From contig DFGL01000018.1 in NCBI GenBank assembly GCA_002371215.1, forward strand, positions 1 to 13,821: 13,821 bases of DNA, given 5' to 3'. The notes under the pieces were generated by a model, which worked only from the letters and a program-made list of their open reading frames with translations, made no database searches and was not told the DNA's origin. Positions within the stretch are counted from its first letter, which is position 1, and each line of letters starts with the position of its first letter. The position numbers were made by a program, and so were the translations under genes. Of the stretch, positions 6,704 through 13,429 are shown piece after piece. This DNA comes from Ruminococcaceae bacterium UBA3751. GTDB lineage: Bacteria; Bacillota; Clostridia; Oscillospirales; Acutalibacteraceae.

Positions 6704-8430
6704 TATTCCTGCACCCCCTTCTGCTGTGTTTCATATATTTCCTGATAGATAGCGTTGTTTGCAAGAAGCTCGTCATGCTTGCCCGAGCCCTTTATTTCAC
6801 CGTCGTCGACGACGAGGATTTTATCCGCATTCTGAACCGAGGAAATTCGCTGAGCAATAATGAATACGGTTGTATCCTTGAGCTCATTATAAAAGCTCTC
6901 GCGGATTTTTGCCTCCGTTGCGGTATCAACCGCCGAGGTGCTGTCGTCAAGAATAAGTATTTTAGGATTTTTAATCATCGCGCGCGCGATACAGAGCCTC
7001 TGCTTCTGACCGCCCGAGAGATTTACGCCGCCCTGAGAGAGGTCGGTTTCATAGCCGTCGGGCTGCTCTTTGATGAAGCCGTCAGCCTGGGCTGATTTAC
7101 AAGCCTCCTCGATTTCCTCATCCGTCGCGTCAGCCTTGCCCCAGCGGATATTATCCCTGATTGAGCCCGAAAACAGAACGTTTTTCTGAAGCACAACACC
7201 CATAATATCGCGCAGCGAGGCTATATCGTAATCTCTTACGTCAACGCCGTCAACGAGGACTCTTCCCTCATTGACGTCATAAAGACGGGGGATAAGATTT
7301 ACAAGGCTCGTTTTACCGCTGCCCGTTGAGCCGATTATGCCTATAATCTCTCCCGCCTCGGCGGTAAAGCTTATATTTTTAAGCACCCTGTCGTTTTCAA
7401 CGTAGCCGAAGGAAACGTTATCAAATTCAACCTTACCCTTCGGGCTTTCGGGGAAGAAGGGCTCGGCGGGGTTAACGATGTCTATTTTCTCATCAAGAAC
7501 CTCAACAACTCTGTCGCCGCAGGCTTTAGCCCTTGCAATCATTATAAACATCATTGAAACCATCATAATGTTCATAAGCACCTGAACGATATAGTTGGCA
7601 AAAACGGAAATCTCGCCTACGTCCATTTTGCCTATATACGCGTCGTTAGCGCCTCGATAATAAACGTAGATAATAATTCCGTTGAGAATCAGCATAAGAA
7701 GAGGCATAACGGAAACTATAATTCCCGCCGCCTTTGCGCCCATTTCGGCAAGCTCGTCGCTGGCTGTATGGAACTTTTTCTCCTCTCTGTCCTCGCGGAC
7801 GTACGCCTTTACTACGCGGATTCCGATAAGGTTCTCCTGAACGACGCGGTTAACGTTGTCTATTTTCTTCTGCATTTTTTCAAACAGCGGAAAGCCTATA
7901 CGAAGCCCGAGAATTACAAGGACTACGATAACGGGAAAAACCGCAACGAGAATAAGCGAAAGACGCGGATTTATCCTTACCGCCATTATCGCCGCTACTA
8001 TCATCAGCGCGGGCGCTCTGAACAGCATACGCAGCCCGAAAAGCAAAGTGTTCTGAAGTGCGGTTATATCGTTTGTCATTCGCGTTGTAAGCGATGAAGT
8101 GGAGAATTTATCAATGTTTTTAAATGAAAAATCGCTGATTTTTTTGTACACGTCTTTTCTCACTCTGTACGAAAAACGCTGAGCTGCTTCTGACGACGCC
8201 TTCATTGTACCGAGACCGCCGGCAAGCCCTATAACCGCAAGCAGGAACATACCGAGGCCGAAAAGAATAATCGCGTTTTTATCCGCAGTGCCGTTTTCAA
8301 CTCTGCTGTGAAGAGATTCCGCAAGCTTAGGCATTGAAAGCTCGCACGCTGCCTCAACAATCATTCCCATTGCGGAAACGCCGCAGAGAAGCCATAGTCC
8401 GCGCATATATTTAGCAAGTTTTTTAAGCAA
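6703..8430 (-). CDS. Heterodimeric ABC exporter, subunit with degenerate ATP site (TTG start)
   Basis: First gene of a two-gene exporter operon; membrane domain (~1-310) plus ATPase domain, 575 residues from the chosen start. Motifs in this numbering are Walker A GSTGSGKTS (367-375), Q-loop Q415, canonical LSGGQ (471-475), and Walker B ILILDD. Asp496 stands where the catalytic Glu should be and Gln527 replaces the switch His. This site should bind ATP but hydrolyse it poorly, while the consensus site forms between this subunit's LSGGQ and the partner's E539. I chose TTG at 8430 because GGGAG lies 7 nt upstream and the protein then begins MLKKLAKYMRG, typical of the family. The longer ATG start at 8451 lacks a ribosome site and would leave only about 12 nt of leader. 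Substrate unknown; drug, peptide or lipid export are all possible. Confidence 0.92.
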   Translation of the reverse strand: MLKKLAKYMRGLWLLCGVSAMGMIVEAACELSMPKLAESLHSRVENGTADKNAIILFGLGMFLLAVIGLAGGLGTMKASSEAAQRFSYRVRKDVYKKISDFSFKNIDKFSTSSLTTRMTNDITALQNTLLFGLRMLFRAPALMIVAAIMAVRINPRLSLILVAVFPVIVVLVILGLRIGFPLFEKMQKKIDNVNRVVQENLIGIRVVKAYVREDREEKKFHTASDELAEMGAKAAGIIVSVMPLLMLILNGIIIYVYYRGANDAYIGKMDVGEISVFANYIVQVLMNIMMVSMMFIMIARAKACGDRVVEVLDEKIDIVNPAEPFFPESPKGKVEFDNVSFGYVENDRVLKNISFTAEAGEIIGIIGSTGSGKTSLVNLIPRLYDVNEGRVLVDGVDVRDYDIASLRDIMGVVLQKNVLFSGSIRDNIRWGKADATDEEIEEACKSAQADGFIKEQPDGYETDLSQGGVNLSGGQKQRLCIARAMIKNPKILILDDSTSAVDTATEAKIRESFYNELKDTTVFIIAQRISSVQNADKILVVDDGEIKGSGKHDELLANNAIYQEIYETQQKGVQE

Positions 8431-8437
8431 ATTATCA

Positions 8438-8442
8438 CTCCC
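8438..8442 (-). promoter_or_regulatory. Ribosome binding site deciding a TTG start
   Basis: GGGAG on the minus strand, 7 nt before TTG at 8430. No comparable site precedes the in-frame ATG at 8451, which has only GAGCAA before it. This supports the shorter protein. Confidence 0.65.
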
Positions 8443-8469
8443 TGTCCGCATTTGCTCAAATGATTTGTT

Positions 8470-8498
8470 ATTATATCATAAAAAAATATTAATTACAA
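8470..8498 (-). promoter_or_regulatory. Promoter of the ABC exporter operon
   Basis: On the minus strand, TTGTAA (8493-8498), a 17-nt spacer and a perfect TATAAT (8470-8475). The predicted transcript start is near 8463, about 33 nt before the TTG start. It diverges from the rsmA promoter, with 23 nt between the two -35 boxes. No clear operator palindrome is seen between them. Confidence 0.7.
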
Positions 8499-8521
8499 CT
8501 TTTTAGGGATTAATAAATATA

Positions 8522-8550
8522 TTGATTATATTTATCTTGTATGGTAAAAT
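8522..8550 (+). promoter_or_regulatory. Promoter of the rsmA operon (extended -10)
   Basis: TTGATT (8522-8527), 17 nt, then TAAAAT (8545-8550) preceded by TGG, an extended -10 element. Predicted start of transcription is near 8557. GAGGTGA at 8565-8571 provides the ribosome site for rsmA at 8576, so the leader is very short. Confidence 0.7.
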
Positions 8551-8575
8551 ATGTCATTAATACTGAGGTGATAGT

Positions 8576-9433
8576 ATGGATTATAATCTTTGCGATATAA
8601 ATACGGTTACGGCGCTGCTGAAAAGACACGGCTTCAAATTTTCCAAATCGCTCGGACAGAACTTCATTATTGATGAGGAAATCTGCCCCGCGATTGCCGA
8701 AGCGCTTAATGCAGACAGAAAAACTGCCGTTCTTGAAATAGGCCCCGGAATAGGAGTTCTTACCAAAGAGCTCTGCCGCGTTGCGGGAAAGGTTGTTTCC
8801 GTTGAACTTGATAAAAGGCTCTTCCCCGTTTTGGAGGAAACGCTCGGCGACTTTGGCAATTTCACGCTCGTTGAGGGCGATTTTATGAAGCTTGACCTCG
8901 CTGAGCTTATTGAGAAAGAATTCAGCGGATATGACAAAATCAAGGTCTGCGCCAATCTTCCCTACTACATCACCTCCCCCGTTATTATGACTCTGCTTGA
9001 GAGCAGACTGCCGATTGATGAAATCGTTGTTATGGTACAGCGCGAGGCGGCTCAGAGGCTCTGTGCCGAGGCGGGTACGAAGGAATGCGGAGCGGTAAGC
9101 GCCGCTATTCAGTACTACGGCAATGCGGAAATACTTTTTGAGGTGGGCAGGGAAAGTTTTATGCCCTCGCCAAAGGTGGACAGCGCGGTTATCAGAATTA
9201 CTCCGATAGCCGACAAAGGCTACGGAATTGATAACGAAAAGGCGTTTTTCGCCCTCGTTAAAGCTGCGTTTTCGCAAAGGCGCAAAACGGCGGTGAACTC
9301 GGTTTCCGCTACTCTCGGGATACCAAAGGATAAAGTTACCGAAGCGCTCAGGGAGCTTTCTCTTGATGAAAATATAAGAGCGGAAAAACTTACTATGGAG
9401 GACTTTGCAGGCTTAACAAAGCGCCTGTTCTGA
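8576..9433 (+). CDS. rsmA: 16S rRNA adenine dimethyltransferase RsmA/KsgA
   Basis: The enzyme dimethylates the two adjacent adenines in the loop of 16S rRNA helix 45 (A1518 and A1519 in E. coli numbering) using S-adenosylmethionine, a late step in small-subunit maturation. Its 285 residues match the family's length. Visible motifs are SLGQNF (25-30), the SAM-binding EIGPGIGVLT (54-63), E77 in VELDK for ribose binding, the catalytic NLPYYITSP (127-135), MPSPKVDSAVI in the C-terminal half, and AFSQRRKT. Erm-type 23S methylases are related, but the SLGQNF region, length and C-terminal domain fit RsmA. It heads an operon with a MATE exporter (4 nt away), a GH127 enzyme and a tRNA-editing protein. 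Loss of this enzyme gives kasugamycin resistance in other bacteria. Confidence 0.97.
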   Translation: MDYNLCDINTVTALLKRHGFKFSKSLGQNFIIDEEICPAIAEALNADRKTAVLEIGPGIGVLTKELCRVAGKVVSVELDKRLFPVLEETLGDFGNFTLVEGDFMKLDLAELIEKEFSGYDKIKVCANLPYYITSPVIMTLLESRLPIDEIVVMVQREAAQRLCAEAGTKECGAVSAAIQYYGNAEILFEVGRESFMPSPKVDSAVIRITPIADKGYGIDNEKAFFALVKAAFSQRRKTAVNSVSATLGIPKDKVTEALRELSLDENIRAEKLTMEDFAGLTKRLF

Positions 9434-9437
9434 TAAT

Positions 9438-10847
9438 ATGAAGGATAATACTGTTGTTTTCAGCGATTACAAAATACCTAAGGCGGTGGCAACGCTTGCG
9501 CTGCCCTCAATGCTCGGTATGCTGATTAATATTGTTTACAATCTTGCGGATACGTTTTTTGTCGGTCAGACGGGCGACGCAAATCAGGTTTCGGCAGTTT
9601 CGGTTGCAATGCCGCTGTTTCTGCTTTTTCTCGCTATAGGAAATCTTTTCGGCGTTGGCGGCTGCGCGTTCATAAGCCGTTCGCTCGGCGAGGGAAAAAG
9701 GGATAAAATCAAAACTATTTCCTCCTTCTGCGTTTACGCGGGAATTATGGCGGGAGCTGCTTTTGCGGTGCTTTTTATGATATTCAGGCGCCGCGTTCTC
9801 TACGTTGTAGGCGCCTCCGATTCAAGCATTGATTTTGCGGTTGATTACCTTTTCTGGATAGCGCTCGGCGCTCCGTTTATTGTAAGCGCAATTTGCATAG
9901 GTAACCTTATAAGGGGCGAGGGTGCGGCAAAGCAGTCAATGTTCGGTATGGTTATAGGACAGATTACCAATATTATACTTGACCCGATTTTTATTCTCGG
10001 CGCGGGCGATAAGCTTTTCGGCTTTCACCTTCCGTTCGGCTTCGGCTTAGGCGTTGCGGGAGCGGCGATAGCTACCGTGCTCGGAAACATAGTTTCCGTT
10101 TTATACTTCGTTATATATTTCCTCCGCGGGAAATCAATCCTTTCAATCACGCCGAAGCGCTTTTCGGCTAAAAACGGCATTTTCAGGGGCGTTGTAAGCG
10201 TTGGCGCGCCCGCCGCGCTCAACAATCTTCTTATGAGCGTTTCCAATATAGTTATAAATATGTTCCTCTCCCACTACGGAGACGAAGCGGTTGCCGCAAT
10301 GGGCGTTGCGATGAAGGCGAATATGCTCGTCGTTATGCTCCAGCTCGGGCTCGCTCAGGGAATTCAGCCGCTCGTAGGCTACTGCTACGGAGCTAAGAAT
10401 TATATAAGAATGAAAAAGACAATGCGCTTTTCAATGCTCTGCAATATTGCAATCGGCGCAACGATGACGGCAGTTTACATCTTTGCACGAAGGCAGGTTA
10501 TCAGTATGTTCATTGATAACGCAGCCGTTATTGACTACGGAGTTAAAATGCTTACGGCGCTTATGAGCTCAGGCGCGCTTATAGGCATAATGTTCATAAT
10601 TAACTTCTCATTTCAGGGAATGGGAAAAGGCTTTCAGTCGCTGCTGCTTGCGGTAGGAAGGCAAGGGCTTATCTATATACCTCTGTTGTTCATTATGGAT
10701 AAACTAATAGGGCTTGAGGGAATAATCTGGGCTCAGCCCGCTGCAGACTTTGTATGTATCGTTGCAAGCCTTATAATGTTCCGCATTGTGGTTAACAAAC
10801 TGGAGCGCCAAAAAGAGGGTGAAAACTATGAAAAGCAGGCATCCTGA
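9438..10847 (+). CDS. MATE family multidrug/cation antiporter
   Basis: A 469-residue membrane protein with about 12 hydrophobic segments in the two-bundle MATE arrangement. These carriers exchange Na+ or H+ for organic cations, drugs or metabolites. The start region IPKAVATLALPSMLGML and the segment NIVYNLADTFFVGQTGD are characteristic of the prokaryotic branch. LADTFFVGQ and similar motifs recur at the same place in homologues. It starts 4 nt after rsmA with no visible ribosome site, so it probably depends on ribosomes ending rsmA. Its last 20 nt overlap the GH127 start. Substrate is not predictable; the polysaccharide flippase (MVF) family shares the fold but usually lies in glycan clusters, absent here. 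Confidence 0.92.
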   Translation: MKDNTVVFSDYKIPKAVATLALPSMLGMLINIVYNLADTFFVGQTGDANQVSAVSVAMPLFLLFLAIGNLFGVGGCAFISRSLGEGKRDKIKTISSFCVYAGIMAGAAFAVLFMIFRRRVLYVVGASDSSIDFAVDYLFWIALGAPFIVSAICIGNLIRGEGAAKQSMFGMVIGQITNIILDPIFILGAGDKLFGFHLPFGFGLGVAGAAIATVLGNIVSVLYFVIYFLRGKSILSITPKRFSAKNGIFRGVVSVGAPAALNNLLMSVSNIVINMFLSHYGDEAVAAMGVAMKANMLVVMLQLGLAQGIQPLVGYCYGAKNYIRMKKTMRFSMLCNIAIGATMTAVYIFARRQVISMFIDNAAVIDYGVKMLTALMSSGALIGIMFIINFSFQGMGKGFQSLLLAVGRQGLIYIPLLFIMDKLIGLEGIIWAQPAADFVCIVASLIMFRIVVNKLERQKEGENYEKQAS

Positions 10848-12741
10848 ATTAAAAAACACTAAGATTACGGACAGCTTCTGGAGCGGTATTCAGGAGCTTG
10901 TCCGTAATTCCGTTATACCCTATCAGTACGAGGCGATTAACGACAGAATTGAGGGGGCTGAAAAGAGCTATTCCGTTGAGAATTTCGTTAAAGCGGGCAA
11001 AATTGCAGCGGCTCTCAGAGAAGGTAAAAGCGTTCCCGTTTACCCTGCTGACAAATGGGTTTACGATGATAATAACGCCGATAAAAACGCTTTTCACGGC
11101 TGGGTTTTTCAGGACAGCGACGTTTATAAATGGCTTGAGGCGGCGGCGTATTCCCTTAGCTGTAAGCCCGATTATGAGCTTGAAAAGAGAGCGGACGGAA
11201 TAATCGACCTCGTCTGCGCCGCTCAGCTTGAAAACGGCTATCTTGACACGCTTTATATCATTAATAACCGCGATGAAATCTTTACTAATTTAAAGGATTT
11301 CCACGAGCTTTACTGTTTCGGTCATCTTGCCGAGGCGGCGGTTGCCTACTATAACTCAACGGGCAAGGATAAGCTTCTTAATGCCGCTCTGCGCTTTGCG
11401 GATTTAATCTGTAAAACCTTCGGCGAAAGCGGAGTAAAGGGCTACCCCGGGCACGAAATTGCGGAGCTCGCCCTCGTTAAGCTTTACGAGGCGACGGGCG
11501 AAAAAAGATACCTCAAAACCGCAGAATTTTTCATTGAGGAGCGCGGCAAAAAGCCGTATTATTACGATATAGTTCTCGGCAGAAAGACCGTTGACGATAA
11601 CTACCATTACAACCAGGCGCATATTCAGCCTAAATATCAGAAGGAGGCTGTCGGCCACGCGGTAAGAGGCGTTTATCTTTACAGCGGAATGGCGGATATT
11701 GTACGCCATACGGACGATGCGGAGCTTTATTCCGCCTGCAAAGCGCTCGCCGAAAACATAATTAATAAGAAGATGTACATAACGGGCGGTATCGGCGCAA
11801 CGGTTGACGGCGAGGCGTTCAGCTTTAACTATGACCTTCCGAACGACCTTGCTTACGCTGAGACCTGCGCCTCAATAGGCTTTATCTTTTTTGCAAGGCG
11901 TATGCTTGAAATTGAACCGAATGCCCAAATTGCCGCGGCGGCGGAACGCGCTCTCTACAACACCGTGCTTTCGGGAATGAGCGAGGACGGAACCCGTTTT
12001 TTCTACGTCAATCCGCTTGAGGTGCTGCCGGATGCTTCGCATAAGGACAGCAGAAAAAGGCATATAAAGCCCGTAAGGCAAAAATGGTTTGGCTGCGCCT
12101 GCTGTCCGCCTAACCTTGCAAGGCTTATTTCCTCGCTCGGCGAATACGCGCTGACTGAAAACGAAAGCGCGGTTTATATTCATCAGTACGTCGGCGGCGA
12201 ATATAAGATTGAAAACGGCGCGGTAATAATTAACTCGGATTACTCCGAAAGCGGCAGGGTTAATTTTATGATTACGCCCGAAAGAGCGTTCACCCTTGCG
12301 CTGAGAATACCCGATTGGTGCGATAACTTCAGCATTTCAGCGCCTTATAAAACAAAAGACGGCTATGCTCTTATTGACATAACCGAAAAAAGCGAAATAC
12401 TTATTGAATTTGAAATTAAACCGCGGCTCGTTAAATGCTCAAACCTTGTGCGCGCAAATATCGGCAGGGCGGCGGTAATGCGCGGACCGTTTGTATACTG
12501 TATTGAAGGCGCGGACAACGGCGAAAATCTGCAGCTGCTCAGCCTTTCGCCGAAAAGTGCTCTGAAATACGAAAACGGCATAATAACCGCAGAAGGCTTC
12601 AGGGAAGAGCCCGACAGCGAGCTGTACTGCGAATACAAGCCTGCCAAAACCGAAAAAACAAAAATCACCTTCATCCCCTATTATAAATGGGGCAACAGAG
12701 GTGAAAACGAAATGCAGGTTTATATAGAAATTAATAATTAA
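10828..12741 (+). CDS. GH127-family glycoside hydrolase (beta-L-arabinofuranosidase type)
   Basis: A 637-residue (alpha/alpha)6-barrel enzyme of the former DUF1680 family. Characterised members such as HypBA1 of Bifidobacterium longum release L-arabinose from beta-linked arabinofuranosides. All metal-thiolate residues are present: E329 (GEAF) as probable acid/base, E345 and C347 (AETC), and the GCACC motif, with C425 as nucleophile and C426 as zinc ligand. The spacing of E329, E345 and C347 equals that in HypBA1. No signal peptide, so it acts on imported oligosaccharides; no sugar importer is nearby. The ATG at 10828 is preferred to an upstream ATG because GAGGGTG precedes it and MKSRHPELKNTKITDSFWSG is the usual start of the family. 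The gene overlaps the MATE gene by 20 nt. Some relatives cleave other sugars, so the substrate remains inferred. Confidence 0.92.
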   Translation: MKSRHPELKNTKITDSFWSGIQELVRNSVIPYQYEAINDRIEGAEKSYSVENFVKAGKIAAALREGKSVPVYPADKWVYDDNNADKNAFHGWVFQDSDVYKWLEAAAYSLSCKPDYELEKRADGIIDLVCAAQLENGYLDTLYIINNRDEIFTNLKDFHELYCFGHLAEAAVAYYNSTGKDKLLNAALRFADLICKTFGESGVKGYPGHEIAELALVKLYEATGEKRYLKTAEFFIEERGKKPYYYDIVLGRKTVDDNYHYNQAHIQPKYQKEAVGHAVRGVYLYSGMADIVRHTDDAELYSACKALAENIINKKMYITGGIGATVDGEAFSFNYDLPNDLAYAETCASIGFIFFARRMLEIEPNAQIAAAAERALYNTVLSGMSEDGTRFFYVNPLEVLPDASHKDSRKRHIKPVRQKWFGCACCPPNLARLISSLGEYALTENESAVYIHQYVGGEYKIENGAVIINSDYSESGRVNFMITPERAFTLALRIPDWCDNFSISAPYKTKDGYALIDITEKSEILIEFEIKPRLVKCSNLVRANIGRAAVMRGPFVYCIEGADNGENLQLLSLSPKSALKYENGIITAEGFREEPDSELYCEYKPAKTEKTKITFIPYYKWGNRGENEMQVYIEINN

Positions 12742-12761
12742 GAGTTAAGAATTAAGAATTA
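12741..12761 (+). repeat. Heptanucleotide tandem repeat after the GH127 stop codon
   Basis: Three units AGAGTTA, AGAATTA, AGAATTA, the first sharing the last A of the TAA stop. The rest of the 65-nt gap to the next gene has no hairpin; it ends in the ribosome site AAAGGA of the ProX-like gene. A related, longer repeat follows that next gene. Confidence 0.8.
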
Positions 12762-12806
12762 TCGGCTACAATAAAACTACTTTTTAAGATAACGGAAAGG
12801 ATAAAA

Positions 12807-13340
12807 ATGATTAAGGTAAGTGAAGTTTATAAAACGCCGCCGACGGAATTTAAAACGGAGCTGCAAAAGCAGGTTTACGAAACGCTTGAGGCACTGAACA
12901 TTGAATACAAAAGAGTTGATAACGACCCCGCGGTTACTATGGATGACTGCGTAGAAATCAATAAAAAACTTGATTGCACGGTTGTGAAAACGCTGTTTCT
13001 CTGCAACCGCCAGAAAACAAAGTTTTATCTTTTCGTTATGCCCGACGGCAAGCCCTTCGTAACCAGGGAATTCGGCGCGGCTCTCGGCGTTTCAAGGGTG
13101 TCCTTCGCCCCGCCCGAGCTTCTGCTTGAAAAGGTGGGCGTTGAGGTCGGCGCGACTACGGTTTTCGGTCTGCTGCTTGATAAGGAAAACGAAATCCGTA
13201 CGGTATTTGACAAGGATGTTTTAGCCGATGAAAAATACGGCTGTACGGACGGCACGACAACGGGCTATATGTGCGTTAAAACGAAGGATATAACCGAAAA
13301 GTTTTTACCTTATGTTAACCATAATTACGAAATAATATAA
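12807..13340 (+). CDS. ProX/YbaK-type aminoacyl-tRNA editing domain protein
   Basis: A single-domain, 177-residue cytoplasmic protein of the YbaK/prolyl-tRNA-synthetase-associated family. Relatives remove wrongly attached amino acids, for example Ala from tRNA-Pro (ProX/PrdX group). An N-terminal helix region (~13-32) is followed by the editing fold: DNDPAVTMDD (38-47), the conserved Lys61 in VVKTLFL, KPFVTREFGAALGVSRVSFA (82-101), and the loop GATTVFGLL (115-123). In characterised members that loop is GxxxP; here Val119 replaces the proline, and Lys61 is followed by Thr rather than the usual Asn. Activity or specificity may therefore be altered. The ribosome site AAAGGA is well placed. It lies 65 nt after GH127 with no terminator between, so is likely the last gene of that operon. 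Confidence 0.85.
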   Translation: MIKVSEVYKTPPTEFKTELQKQVYETLEALNIEYKRVDNDPAVTMDDCVEINKKLDCTVVKTLFLCNRQKTKFYLFVMPDGKPFVTREFGAALGVSRVSFAPPELLLEKVGVEVGATTVFGLLLDKENEIRTVFDKDVLADEKYGCTDGTTTGYMCVKTKDITEKFLPYVNHNYEII

Positions 13341-13389
13341 AGAATTAAGAGTGAAGGGTTTAGGATTTAGGATTTAGGGGTTAGGATAA
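13341..13389 (+). repeat. Seven degenerate heptanucleotide repeats after the ProX-like stop codon
   Basis: Seven 7-nt units each begin with AG, at 13341, 13348, 13355, 13362, 13369, 13376 and 13383: AGAATTA, AGAGTGA, AGGGTTT, AGGATTT, AGGATTT, AGGGGTT, AGGATAA. The array starts on the base after the TAA stop and ends 5 nt before a terminator hairpin. The first two units match those behind the GH127 gene; the later ones become G-rich. Confidence 0.85.
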
Positions 13390-13394
13390 ATTAA

Positions 13395-13421
13395 GGGAGG
13401 GTTTCGTACCCTCCCGTTTTT
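13395..13421. terminator. Terminator between convergent genes
   Basis: GGGAGGGT (13395-13402) pairs with ACCCTCCC (13408-13415) around TTCGT, followed on the plus strand by GTTTTT, a classical intrinsic terminator for the rsmA operon. On the minus strand the same hairpin lies 14 nt after the SPFH gene's stop and is followed by TTAATTTAT, so it may serve both genes, more weakly in that direction. Confidence 0.88.
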
Positions 13422-13429
13422 AATTTATT

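Noticed and set aside
8510..9277. Minus-strand 255-residue open frame
   Set aside because: It is antisense to rsmA, crosses the divergent promoter region and is rich in basic residues without any recognisable domain.
10786..10827. Upstream start for the GH127 gene
   Set aside because: It would add 14 residues read out of frame from MATE coding sequence. The ATG at 10828 has GAGGGTG upstream and the normal family N-terminus.
12742..12806. Separate promoter for the ProX-like gene (TACAAT at 12767-12772)
   Set aside because: No credible -35 box lies 16-18 nt upstream; only the heptamer repeat is there. Read-through from the operon is simpler.
13341..13389. True telomere or linear replicon end
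   Set aside because: Units are degenerate, few, and flanked by genes and a normal terminator.
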